From positions 124,001-188,000 of the forward strand of contig NZ_SWCM01000009.1 of the NCBI RefSeq assembly GCF_005116645.1: a stretch of 64,000 nt of DNA. The letters are read 5' to 3'. Below are positions 8,762 through 17,028 of this stretch, one piece after another (position 1 is the first letter of the stretch; each line of letters opens with the position of its first letter). The position numbers were made by a program, and so were the translations under genes. Source of the stretch: Desulfopila sp. IMCC35006. GTDB taxonomy: Bacteria; Desulfobacterota; Desulfobulbia; Desulfobulbales; Desulfocapsaceae. The notes below the pieces were generated by a model that saw nothing but the letters and a program-made list of their open reading frames with translations, searched no databases and had not been told where the DNA came from.

Positions 8762-10081
8762 ATGTTACAGGCCAAGAAAAAAACAGGACTGGTCTTCTTT
8801 CCGGCCTTTGACTGGGCCATCTCACCCACCCATCCGGAAAGAGAAGAACGGCTGCTCTACACCCAGGACCAGGTGTTTGAAGAAGGATTGCTCGATATTG
8901 ATGGTATTTATGAGTATAAGCCGGACCTGGTGACGATAAACGATGTGCAGCGGGTGCACTTCTGTGTGCCCGATCCCTGGGCGGTGATGACCGAATCCCA
9001 TTTCATCAGTGCCGGCGGGGCTAAAACCATCGGCATGGCCGTGATGGACGGCACCGTTGAACGAGGTTTTGCCATCGTGCGCCCTCCCGGCCACCATGCC
9101 TGCCGCATCGTCCATGGCTGCCGGGGGTTCTGCAACGTCAACATCGAAGCGATCATGATCGAGTATATCCGCCGTGCCTACGGGGTGAAGCGGATCGCCA
9201 TTGTCGATACCGACTGTCACCACGGCGACGGCAGCCAGGACATCTACTGGCATGACCCGAATACCCTGTTTATTTCCCTTCATCAGGACGGGCGCACCCT
9301 CTATCCCGGCAGCGGGTTCTTAAAAGAACGGGGCGGTCCCAATGCCGTGGGCACCACCGTCAACATCCCCCTGCCGCCCAACACCTCCGATGAAGGATTC
9401 CTGTATGCGATCAGGGAAATGGTCCTGCCGATCCTGGATGAATTCAAACCGGAGCTGATCATCAATTCCGCCGGTCAGGACAACCATTATTCCGACCCCA
9501 TTACCAATATGAACCTGTCCGCTCGGGGATATGCGGAGCTGACCACGCTGCTTAAGGCCGATATTGCCGTGCTGGAGGGAGGCTATGCCATCGAAGGCGC
9601 CCTGCCCTATGTCAACACCGGTATTATTCTGGCCATGGCTGGTCTGGACTACGACCATCTGAGTGAACCGGACTATGATCCTGCAGCCTATCGGCAAAGC
9701 AGAGAAACCACCGAGTATATCCATCAGCTTGGCGAAAGAGTCCTGGAACAATGGCACAACCGCGAGGCCCTGACCAGATCGGTACGCAGTATGGACAACC
9801 CGGACCAGCGCACCCGCAACATCTATTACGACACCGATAATATTCAGGAACAGCAGCATGAGACGATCCGCATCTGCGATGACTGCGGCGGCGCGCTGCG
9901 GATTGAATCCTCGGCCAACCGGGGGCAGCCGATTCTGGCCGTCCATATCCCGGTCGACGCCTGCGCGGCCTGCCAGGAGCAGGGACACCGGTGGTTTGAC
10001 ACCGCCAGACGCGATCAGTTTGCCAATATTTACCTGCAGGATCGCACCACTGACCGTTACACCTCGGCCAATAAAAAATGA
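8762..10081 (+). CDS. Histone deacetylase-like amidohydrolase with C-terminal Cys-pair tail
   Basis: The 439-aa protein belongs to the arginase/deacetylase fold (acetoin-utilisation/HDAC class II-like). PPGHHA carries the catalytic His pair, VDTDCHHGDG supplies Asp and His zinc ligands, and INSAGQDNHYSDP occupies the place of the usual SAGFDAH ligand segment. Bacterial members hydrolyse acetylated amines or lysines. Beyond the catalytic domain, residues about 370-405 carry two Cys pairs (CDDC at 372 and CAAC at 401), suggesting an added zinc-ribbon-like tail. It probably shares a transcript with the preceding HyuA-like gene, so both may process amides. Natural substrate cannot be inferred. 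Confidence 0.85.
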   Translation: MLQAKKKTGLVFFPAFDWAISPTHPEREERLLYTQDQVFEEGLLDIDGIYEYKPDLVTINDVQRVHFCVPDPWAVMTESHFISAGGAKTIGMAVMDGTVERGFAIVRPPGHHACRIVHGCRGFCNVNIEAIMIEYIRRAYGVKRIAIVDTDCHHGDGSQDIYWHDPNTLFISLHQDGRTLYPGSGFLKERGGPNAVGTTVNIPLPPNTSDEGFLYAIREMVLPILDEFKPELIINSAGQDNHYSDPITNMNLSARGYAELTTLLKADIAVLEGGYAIEGALPYVNTGIILAMAGLDYDHLSEPDYDPAAYRQSRETTEYIHQLGERVLEQWHNREALTRSVRSMDNPDQRTRNIYYDTDNIQEQQHETIRICDDCGGALRIESSANRGQPILAVHIPVDACAACQEQGHRWFDTARRDQFANIYLQDRTTDRYTSANKK

Positions 10082-10121
10082 TCGGCCTTTTTTACAACGC
10101 CATCTAAAAACTTCGAATTGA

Positions 10122-10154
10122 AGCTGGTTGCCATGCGCCGCATGGCAACCAGCT
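10122..10154. repeat. Perfect 33-bp palindromic hairpin, copy 1
   Basis: A 16-bp arm AGCTGGTTGCCATGCG is followed by one base and its exact reverse complement. It sits between two convergent genes, 16 bp beyond the stop codon of the minus-strand patatin gene. A near-identical copy at 27521-27553 has the same distance to its minus-strand gene. No T-run follows, so it may be a REP-like 3' stabiliser rather than a classic terminator. Confidence 0.85.
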
Positions 10155-10170
10155 ATAACCGCCACCTGCC

Positions 10171-11136
10171 TCAGGTCGATTCCAAAAGGTTACGGATATC
10201 TTCGAGTTTTTCCTGAACGCCAATATATCCCTCCTCAATCGCGTGCGCCACATGGTCAAAGTTCATCATCTTCAGCTCGCCCAGGCGCGGCTGGATCAGG
10301 ATATTCGGTCGATCGACCGCGAGATTGATACGGGTTATGCGCTCCTGCATGATGCCGATGGATGTCATGACCGTTTCGATAATATCCGGAGTCGATGCAT
10401 CGCGTTTCAGCAGTCCGCTGGTCTTTATTTTCAATTTGCTTTCTGCACCCTCATAAAAATCAATCATCTTTTTCACCAGCTCATTGCGGGGTTCGGGTTC
10501 CCCTTCCGCTGCCATGGTCGATGTTTCGATCTGTTTTTCGTCCCCTGGCATACGGTGACGCCGCCTGACGCGGGAAACAATCCTGCTGTTGAGGTCTACG
10601 GCGATGACGATTCCCGCCCCCATTGCCTGAGCGACCCCGACCGGAACGGGATCGACCAGCCCCCCGTCTACCAGCCAGCGGCCGTTGATCCGGACCGGGG
10701 CAAAGAGTCCGGGATAGGACATAGTCGCTCTCAGGGCCTCGATAATATTACCGGATTTCAAGACGACCTTCTCCCCGAGCATAAGATCGGTTGCCACCAT
10801 CACCAGCGGGATATTGAGTTCGGCAAAAGTCTGCACATCAGTATGCATCGAAAAGAGTTCCTGAACCCGTCTGGACCCGTTCAACAGGCCGGAACGGGGA
10901 AAAACAACATCGAAATAGGAAAAGATCTTTTTGCCATCCATCCGCAGCAAAAATTTCTTTAAACTGTTGATGCTGCCACTCGCATAAAGCGCCCCGATGT
11001 AGGCACCCACACTGCAACCGGCAATAAAATCAATGGGGATCTCCGCCTCCTGGAGCGCTTCAATAATACCGATATGTGCCCAGCCGCGAGAGGCACCGCT
11101 GCCAAGCACAAGTCCGACTGTTTTGCGAGATGACAT
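10171..11136 (-). CDS. Patatin-like phospholipase family protein (RssA-like)
   Basis: About 321 aa with the patatin catalytic dyad. The oxyanion-hole loop is LVLGSGASRGWAHIG, the nucleophile elbow is GCSVG and the Asp lies in DGGLVDPVPVG, as in bacterial RssA/NTE-like serine hydrolases that deacylate lipids. A region enriched in charged residues (about 190-235) follows, then a C-terminal part with no recognised domain. No signal peptide is visible, so it is probably cytoplasmic or peripheral to the inner membrane. An ATG at 11169 would add 11 residues; 11136 is preferred because a GGAG lies upstream and homologues start near here. Confidence 0.88.
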   Translation of the reverse strand: MSSRKTVGLVLGSGASRGWAHIGIIEALQEAEIPIDFIAGCSVGAYIGALYASGSINSLKKFLLRMDGKKIFSYFDVVFPRSGLLNGSRRVQELFSMHTDVQTFAELNIPLVMVATDLMLGEKVVLKSGNIIEALRATMSYPGLFAPVRINGRWLVDGGLVDPVPVGVAQAMGAGIVIAVDLNSRIVSRVRRRHRMPGDEKQIETSTMAAEGEPEPRNELVKKMIDFYEGAESKLKIKTSGLLKRDASTPDIIETVMTSIGIMQERITRINLAVDRPNILIQPRLGELKMMNFDHVAHAIEEGYIGVQEKLEDIRNLLEST

Positions 11137-11338
11137 GATTTTTTTCTCCGAACAGGGTTTTAGTGACATAGAAATAATTTTCTTGGGCTTTTTACAAGAA
11201 AATTATTTCGTGATGGAACGTACACCCGTCAAGCGAGTACTGTAAAGAGTCCCACAAAGCACTTTAACGGCATTAAACCAGCTGAGGATTGAAATGATGA
11301 TCTAAACACGATACTATCACTGGATTGTTCTTTTTTAA

Positions 11339-11512
11339 ATGTGATTACCACTAAAGTTCAGCTTAGAAGATCCAGAGGGATATGAGTTGCCCTTTGCACG
11401 GAACGCCATAAACCCATCCCCGGGGGCTTGACCGCAGCCATCCAGGCTGCGGAACACCCGTGCAAAGGGCAACTCATATCCCCATATAGCTGAGGGTTAG
11501 TGGTACTCACAT
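11339..11512. repeat. Dispersed palindromic element, family A, copy A1 (174 bp)
   Basis: The ends are a 16-bp imperfect terminal inverted repeat, ATGTGATTACCACTAA and TTAGTGGTACTCACAT. Inside are a second inverted pair (GGATATGAGTTGCCCTTTGC and its complement) and a central core holding a GCAGCC/GGCTGC hairpin. The full element is the reverse complement of the copy at 36705-36878 and has the same length. No ORF is carried. It lies just upstream of waaA. Confidence 0.88.
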
Positions 11513-11570
11513 TTTTATATTCATTCTGTAAACAACCACCAGTCCCTCAATCCTTGCCGGCGACCTTCCT

Positions 11571-12863
11571 GTGATAAACATAGTTCTCTCCCTCTACAAT
11601 CTGGCCTGGCTGGCAGCTCTTTTTGTCTTGAAAAGGTTGCCAAGGGTAGGACTTGGCTGGCAGCAGAGAACCTTAAAAGATGTTGCAGAGGGGCCGTTCG
11701 ATCTCTGGATCCAGGCTGCATCCGGCGGCGAGTCCATGCTCACCAATATGGTACTCGAAGGCCTTGGCCCTCTTTTACCCAATAAAAAAATATGGCGGAT
11801 ACTCGTTACCTCCGGCACCAAACAAGGCATTGACAGTCTAGGCAGAGGCTGCAGAAACCTGCCACCCGACAGCCCCCTCGACCTCTCTATCGCCTACTTT
11901 CCTTTTGATGCACCGCATCTCATGGATAAGGCCTTTGCCCGGTTTAAACCAAAACTGGCGGTCATTGTCGAGACTGAGTTGTGGCCCGGATTTTTGATCA
12001 GGGCAAAAAAAAACAAGGTGCCGGTCATGATTGTGAACGGCAGAATGTCGGAAAAAAGTTTTCGGTCCTATAAATATTTCGCGAAATTCTTTCAAAAATA
12101 CGGGCCCGAAAAAGTCCTCGCCATATCCCCCGCCGACAGGGAGCGATTTTCCCGACTGGTCGGCCCGGAAAAAGTCAGCCTGATGGACAACATCAAGTTT
12201 GACCGGATATGCCCCCGGCCAGGTCGACCGGAGAACAATCCTATTGGTGCTCATCTACCCGAAAACAGCCCGTTCTTGCTGCTTGGCTCAATTCGCCGGG
12301 AAGAAGAGCAACAGATCCTCCATACGATTGCCCGTATCCTCGCTCTCCGCCAGGACATCACCGTTGGCCTCTTCCCCAAGCATATCGAGCGAGCTGATCA
12401 TTTGATCAAAATGCTGACCAGACAAAATATCAAGGCCATTAAACGTTCAAAAATCCTCGACCGTCAATCCCCCGGAACGGTTATTGTCTGGGATGTCTTC
12501 GGCGAACTCGCCGGGGCATATGCGCTGGCAGAAGCAGCTTTTGTCGGGGGGGCCCTCGCCAATCTCGGCGGGCAGAATTTCCTTGAACCTTTAGCGTTTG
12601 GACTCAAACCAATCATCGGCCCACATTGGCACGATTTTGCCTGGATTGGTCGCGAAATCGTCGCTGCCGGCCTGGTAACCGAGGTCGCCGATGAAAACGA
12701 GCTGACCGCCACCTTGCTCACGGCATTGAATACCGCGGTCGCCAGGGACCAGGTGATTAAACAGGTTCAGGATTTCTTGCTGCCGCGCACCGGAGGCACA
12801 CGCCAGGTATGTCAGCTGATCATCACAAAAATGGCCGAACTGGAAAAAATAAAGAAGAGGTAG
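11571..12863 (+). CDS. waaA: 3-deoxy-D-manno-octulosonic acid (Kdo) transferase
   Basis: A 430-aa GT30 enzyme that transfers Kdo from CMP-Kdo to the lipid A precursor at the inner-membrane face, an essential step in lipopolysaccharide synthesis. The N-terminal membrane anchor (about 1-20) is followed by the N-domain motif WIQAASGGES and the family signature VETELWPGFLIRAKKN with VNGRMSEKSFRSY. The C-terminal nucleotide-binding domain contains GSIRREEEQ and FVGGALANLGGQNFLEP. The start is GTG at 11571. The nearest upstream feature is repeat A1, which ends 58 bp before. Gene stands alone in this region. Confidence 0.93.
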   Translation: MINIVLSLYNLAWLAALFVLKRLPRVGLGWQQRTLKDVAEGPFDLWIQAASGGESMLTNMVLEGLGPLLPNKKIWRILVTSGTKQGIDSLGRGCRNLPPDSPLDLSIAYFPFDAPHLMDKAFARFKPKLAVIVETELWPGFLIRAKKNKVPVMIVNGRMSEKSFRSYKYFAKFFQKYGPEKVLAISPADRERFSRLVGPEKVSLMDNIKFDRICPRPGRPENNPIGAHLPENSPFLLLGSIRREEEQQILHTIARILALRQDITVGLFPKHIERADHLIKMLTRQNIKAIKRSKILDRQSPGTVIVWDVFGELAGAYALAEAAFVGGALANLGGQNFLEPLAFGLKPIIGPHWHDFAWIGREIVAAGLVTEVADENELTATLLTALNTAVARDQVIKQVQDFLLPRTGGTRQVCQLIITKMAELEKIKKR

Positions 12864-13195
12864 TATCGAAGCCCTTTAAAGGGAGGCTGGAATATGCGAT
12901 CCCGCGTTTTGCTGGTTACCGGGAAGCCTCTCTTCCCCATTCGAAGGCCTCCCGGTATTTGCCTGGCGTAACCCTTACAGATAAGCACCTCGCCTTCCCG
13001 TCCCCGACAAAGTCCGGAGGGAAAAAGAGCGACGCCTGCACCTGTCAATGGGCACATTTGCAGGATAACCATATGATATATCAAGGTTTAAATGACAAAA
13101 AAATCCCGCTCTGAAGGCACATGTCTAACAAGTGGTTCGGAGCGGGAAGAGTCAGCTGTTTTAGAATTCAATAAGCTGCGTGTTTCCTTCTTTGA
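12864..13195. other. Convergent intergenic region with hairpins
   Basis: 332 bp lie between the ends of waaA and the PEP-CTERM gene. A hairpin at 12917-12957 (TACCGGGAAGCCT...GGCCTCCCGGTA) may stop waaA transcription, although no T-run follows. The stretch is stem-rich and carries no convincing gene. I could not match it to a known riboswitch class. Confidence 0.4.
13097..13147 (-). terminator. Terminator of the PEP-CTERM gene
   Basis: Arms TCCCGCTC (13104-13111) and GAGCGGGA (13140-13147) enclose a 28-base loop. Read on the minus strand the stem is followed by a run of seven T, which fits intrinsic termination about 50 bp after the stop codon. Confidence 0.6.
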
Positions 13196-13921
13196 TTACG
13201 CTTTTTTCCTGGTGAGACGATAACTGACTAAGCCTGCTAAGCCTGCTCCCAGAAGAAGCATCGTTGCAGGCTCAGGAACAGGTTCGACAGAGACGACCGG
13301 CATGTCTCCTATGGGACCGGGACTGACGATATCGTCTTCAGGCAGATACACCAGGTCATCCGGCGGAGGACCTGAAACATCACCGCCACCGCCACCGCCG
13401 CCGCCACCGCTCACGCCGCCATTACTGCTACCGCCACCACCACTACTGCTACCGCTGCTACCACCACTGCTTCCGCCACTGCCAATCCTGTTCAGGCTAA
13501 TACCACCGACACGATATGCGAAGCTGCCGTCACTACCATTCCCATCATTTGCAGGAGAAGTAAATAACGAAGCCATGACGTCATGTTTTTTATTGGCATC
13601 GAACCATTTATCAGCATTCAAATCTGCTGCATACGGACTGTCAAACTCAGGATATTTATGTTGAAAAAGAGCGTCTTTGAAGGTTCTGGGCTCTTTTTCT
13701 CCACCAACTTTGACATCAGCCTGTCCTCCCGCGGAAGGTTCAGCAGAAACCTGACGCTGATTATCAATTTGCACGTCTGAGGCAGGGCCGTTGCCTAACC
13801 CAATTCGGTCATTCTTACTACCACCGTTCCATATGAGATTAGCGGCAACTGTAACGATTGAAAGGGTAATAAAAACAATAAGAAAAGCAGATATTTTATA
13901 AAATTTTGTGATTTTATGCAT
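13196..13921 (-). CDS. PEP-CTERM sorting domain-containing exported protein
   Basis: The 241-aa protein has an N-terminal hydrophobic export signal (about 8-30), an unremarkable polar middle, a low-complexity Gly/Ser tract (about 140-185, with runs of up to nine Gly) and a C-terminal sorting signal. The latter consists of VPEPATMLLLGAGLAG followed by a membrane helix and the basic end RLTRKKA. The PEP motif is recognised by exosortase EpsH-type transpeptidases in Gram-negative bacteria that make exopolysaccharide. No exosortase is in the window. Its function is not known; the Gly/Ser tract is probably a flexible spacer holding the N-terminal part off the surface. Confidence 0.88.
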   Translation of the reverse strand: MHKITKFYKISAFLIVFITLSIVTVAANLIWNGGSKNDRIGLGNGPASDVQIDNQRQVSAEPSAGGQADVKVGGEKEPRTFKDALFQHKYPEFDSPYAADLNADKWFDANKKHDVMASLFTSPANDGNGSDGSFAYRVGGISLNRIGSGGSSGGSSGSSSGGGGSSNGGVSGGGGGGGGGDVSGPPPDDLVYLPEDDIVSPGPIGDMPVVSVEPVPEPATMLLLGAGLAGLVSYRLTRKKA

Positions 13922-14245
13922 TTTTACCCCCAGGGAGGTTGTGATTTGTATCTATCGTTATGATAACGTTTGAACTGATACACCATCATGTGATACATTT
14001 AAACTTATGCATAAACCGCTCCACTCAGCCTGCAAAATCCCTATATGCGCGCTTATGTGCAGTTATGGATAGGCTGCACACTCGACAGAACCAACAAAAA
14101 ACCGGAAATGCGGAATTATCTCTACGGAAACGTGGAATAGACGACTACGTGTCCTCATATATCTCTACGCATAGTACATCCCATCCGAACCGACATCTGC
14201 AGGAAATACTTGTCGACATCACCTCGGTACACTTTGTGCGCCGGG
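13922..14245. promoter_or_regulatory. Intergenic region upstream of the PEP-CTERM gene with operator-like palindrome
   Basis: The 324-bp stretch holds CGTTATGATAACG at 13956-13968, a perfect 6-bp inverted repeat around one base, about 35 bp upstream of the PEP-CTERM start on the minus strand. A TGTATCA direct repeat lies just beyond. I could not see the sigma-54 box that often precedes PEP-CTERM genes. The plus-strand frame across the region is not supported. Confidence 0.35.
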
Positions 14246-15784
14246 CTACAGCGTCCGCGCAGGTGGTTTCACCGGTTTCTGGTGGTCGCGCTCAAGGTGA
14301 AAGTTGATCCATGAACTGGTATCTTTCAGCTCCCAAAGCCGGGGCGGCACAAATTCACGGGTAAGCTTGTCGGTCTCACCATGCTTTTTCATCCGCCGGT
14401 ATGCCCTGACCCAGACACAGAGCTTATCCGTGTTCACCTCGCAAAAACCGTTATTACTCCCGCCGCAGGCGCCATTTCGGGTATGCTTCGGGCAGCCTGA
14501 CTCGGGGCAGAGAAACCCCACATGCTGGATGCCGCAATCACCGCAACTCTTGCAGGAAAGCATCACCTTTTTAAAAGGATCTTCCAGGAAGACTTTTAAC
14601 AGCCATGAGGTGTTGCTTTTATCCAGTGAATTGGAGATCTTTTTGTACATTGGCGCGAGAGCTGCACGTTTATCAAAAAAAAGCTCATGGGCTGTGCGCA
14701 GAAACAGGTAATGGAAGTTATCGGTAAGCTTCACTTTTATCGTTTCTTTGCCCGGAATAACCGACTTTGCCGTCTCTGCCTGTTTATACAGATAAAAACG
14801 ATTGGGTTCATCCTCACGAAACTCGTCAAGATAATCGAGCCAGTTGTGTTCAATCGCCGCCATCCGATCAAGAATTTTACCAACGGTGGCAAAACTGTCA
14901 TGGATACCGCCAAGGTGGATACCTTTATAACCAATACCCTTGAGGACAACCCCCAGCCGGGCCGTCCGCTCAATGGCATGCTGCATGCCTTCCCCGGCTC
15001 CTTCCCACTCCTGCATCACTTTATTGTAGAGTTTTTCGGTGACGTGGACACCGGGAATTCTGCCGGCGTGCATCGGTCGGGCAGATCGTTTATCGAGTAC
15101 ATACAGGGAAGCGAGGACCGGTACCTCGATTTTTTTATCCTTGTTATACAGCAGCAGCTCTTCATATTTGTCAATATCGTAACCAAGCTGGGTGATGGCA
15201 AACGAGGCACCTGCCTCGATTTTTCGTTCCAGCTTCTTGTATTGGATCCAGGCTTCCGCCTCGGTATATTTAAATGGCGACACGGCACAGCCGGTGACAA
15301 AAATACTGGCATGGCCCGCCCTTATGAGTCGTTTATTGAGGCTGCTCAGCATCGAGGTAAGAATGACCGAATCAAAGTCAAAGACCGGCAAGCCGGCTCC
15401 CCCAAACCCTTTGCCGGAATAATCGCCGGTCAGGGCCAGGATGTTTTTCATGCCCATATGCGCAAGCTGCAGCGCCCGGCTCTCCATGCCCACCCGATTG
15501 GTATCACGGCAGGTAAAATGGACAATAACATCCATTCCATCATTGAGGATTTCATGGCCGAGTGCATCAGGACTGAGTGCCGGATTCCCGCCAGGGTTAT
15601 CCGTGATCGACACCGCTGTAATTCTTCCGTCGGCTTGAGCCTCCCTGGCAATGCCGGTGATCGTGTCGATTGTCCTGCCGCTCGACTCACGACCCGGCAC
15701 CAGTTCTAGTGTTACAACAAATTTATCCGGGGTTGAAATATCATCATTGAAATTATGAATCACCGAAATTTCTCCTTCTTTCAT
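14246..15784 (-). CDS. metF: Methylenetetrahydrofolate reductase fused to MetV-like C-terminal domain
   Basis: A 512-aa fusion. Residues about 20-310 form the MTHFR TIM barrel (TLELVPGRES at the front; SITDNPGGNPALSPDALG; ALTGDYSGKG). Residues about 390-505 are the MTHFR C-terminal domain (PF12225/MetV type) with a cysteine-rich segment, SCKSCGDCGIQHVGFLCPES then GCPKHTRNGACGG. MTHFR reduces methylene-THF to methyl-THF, feeding methionine synthesis and, in acetogens and many sulfate reducers, the methyl branch of the Wood-Ljungdahl pathway. MetV partners MetF in acetogens; here both are one polypeptide. The Cys cluster may bind zinc or an iron-sulfur cluster. Confidence 0.9.
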   Translation of the reverse strand: MKEGEISVIHNFNDDISTPDKFVVTLELVPGRESSGRTIDTITGIAREAQADGRITAVSITDNPGGNPALSPDALGHEILNDGMDVIVHFTCRDTNRVGMESRALQLAHMGMKNILALTGDYSGKGFGGAGLPVFDFDSVILTSMLSSLNKRLIRAGHASIFVTGCAVSPFKYTEAEAWIQYKKLERKIEAGASFAITQLGYDIDKYEELLLYNKDKKIEVPVLASLYVLDKRSARPMHAGRIPGVHVTEKLYNKVMQEWEGAGEGMQHAIERTARLGVVLKGIGYKGIHLGGIHDSFATVGKILDRMAAIEHNWLDYLDEFREDEPNRFYLYKQAETAKSVIPGKETIKVKLTDNFHYLFLRTAHELFFDKRAALAPMYKKISNSLDKSNTSWLLKVFLEDPFKKVMLSCKSCGDCGIQHVGFLCPESGCPKHTRNGACGGSNNGFCEVNTDKLCVWVRAYRRMKKHGETDKLTREFVPPRLWELKDTSSWINFHLERDHQKPVKPPARTL

Positions 15785-16185
15785 CTCAAACGGCTGGTTA
15801 GTGCCGTACGTCTTAGAGCCGGTTACTCTTTTCAGTATCCCCTAGTGGGGTGCTCGCTCTATTTTGATCTTCTTATCAGTTATGAGAATACTCTGAACAC
15901 GAGGGAACAACCTATCACATTATTGAACCCAAACAAATTTCATTCCAGACTTTTCAAACAGAAATCGAGTCAATAATTATTCTCAACATTCATTTTAAAT
16001 ATACATCATAAGCTGAGAAAGTGTATAAAATTACATGCGAATATTAATTATTCCTGTTCTGTGTCATTTATTGGAGATGAGACGAATTCTGGCAAGAAAG
16101 AGATTTACGTAGAAGTTGCAGAGAAAATAATATCTTACATTGTGGTATAATTTTTAAACAGGGAAAAAAAGCCGCCCGGGGCGTA
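15785..16185. other. Intergenic region upstream of metF
   Basis: A 401-bp AT-rich stretch between the metF start and the end of the next minus-strand gene. It should contain the metF promoter. I saw no SAM riboswitch-like or T-box-like elements and no plausible gene in it. Confidence 0.35.
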
Positions 16186-16803
16186 TTATCGGAGCAACCG
16201 TACCAGCCATTTCCAGGGAAATAACATTGACACCCGCTGCCGGTAGCGGCGATACCTCTCACCGTATTGCGTGACAATCTTTCTCTCCTCAAGCATGGTG
16301 CCGATCACCAGGTAGACACTCAAGATGCAGACGGCGAGAAAAACCGGGAGAGGATATTCGGCCAGCATTGACCAGAGGAACAGCAAAGAGCCCAAATACC
16401 ACGGATGCCGGGTAATACCAAAAACCCCCGTCTCAAGGAACTCCTCTTTTTCGCTCAGCAACAGATGTTCCTCTCCCGTCTGCAGTTGCTTAAGACCTAG
16501 AAAATACTGCAAATCGTATTTTTGCGCACCGCCTCTAAAAAGCAGCAAGGCAGTGACTAGAAAACTCACCCGAACAAAAACGGCGTTCCCCTCCCAGTTG
16601 ACGACCACCGGCCCACCGGCCATTTTCGTCATTATGATCAACGGCACGAGGGTAATCGCAGATAATCCGTTATACAGGAGTCGATAGTACCGGGTCAGTC
16701 TGGGTACATGGGTTTTAATGTGCCGGAGTATCGAGGCGTCAATCAAAATGGAATGCATGGTACACCAGGCTATCCACAGGATACTGAGCAAAACCGCGTT
16801 CAT
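16186..16803 (-). CDS. Isoprenylcysteine methyltransferase-like integral membrane protein
   Basis: A 205-aa protein of about five membrane segments with the ICMT/PEMT signature near its C-terminus: GITRHPWYLGSLLFLW followed by EERKIVTQYGERYRRYRQRV. In the family these segments form the S-adenosylmethionine pocket at the membrane interface. Bacterial relatives methylate small or lipidic substrates or are uncharacterised. The longer frame upstream to 16923 adds a basic, non-homologous extension; the ATG at 16803 directly precedes the first hydrophobic helix. It is a single gene, 225 bp from the divergent nhaA. Substrate unknown. Confidence 0.7.
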   Translation of the reverse strand: MNAVLLSILWIAWCTMHSILIDASILRHIKTHVPRLTRYYRLLYNGLSAITLVPLIIMTKMAGGPVVVNWEGNAVFVRVSFLVTALLLFRGGAQKYDLQYFLGLKQLQTGEEHLLLSEKEEFLETGVFGITRHPWYLGSLLFLWSMLAEYPLPVFLAVCILSVYLVIGTMLEERKIVTQYGERYRRYRQRVSMLFPWKWLVRLLR

Positions 16804-17028
16804 ATTTTTTCTCTCTTTTTTCAGTCCGTTACGGCAGGATATTGGGTGCTGCACCGCGCAGCCTCCTGGTTGTGCCAGCAACTGCAAGGGACGTGCGGGG
16901 CTGCTCCGCCAGCAAAACCGCAATCTTAAGCCTATTTCACCATACCGACCATGCCAGCGACTCAGACATAAGTGGCAGCCTGCATTGACACCCGAAAATA
17001 CTGGATTAAATTGTTATGATCTTTATTC

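Noticed and set aside
12890-13075. Possible riboswitch or structured RNA
   Set aside because: Stem-rich, but located downstream of both flanking genes and not matching a class I can name.
12809-13114. 101-codon plus-strand frame after waaA
   Set aside because: It overlaps the waaA end, has no ribosome site or motif, and crosses hairpins and the terminator.
13960-14307. 115-codon plus-strand frame
   Set aside because: No ribosome site or family signature; overlaps the 3' end of metF.
14687-15709. 340-codon plus-strand frame
   Set aside because: Antisense shadow of metF, which has convincing MTHFR motifs in its own frame.
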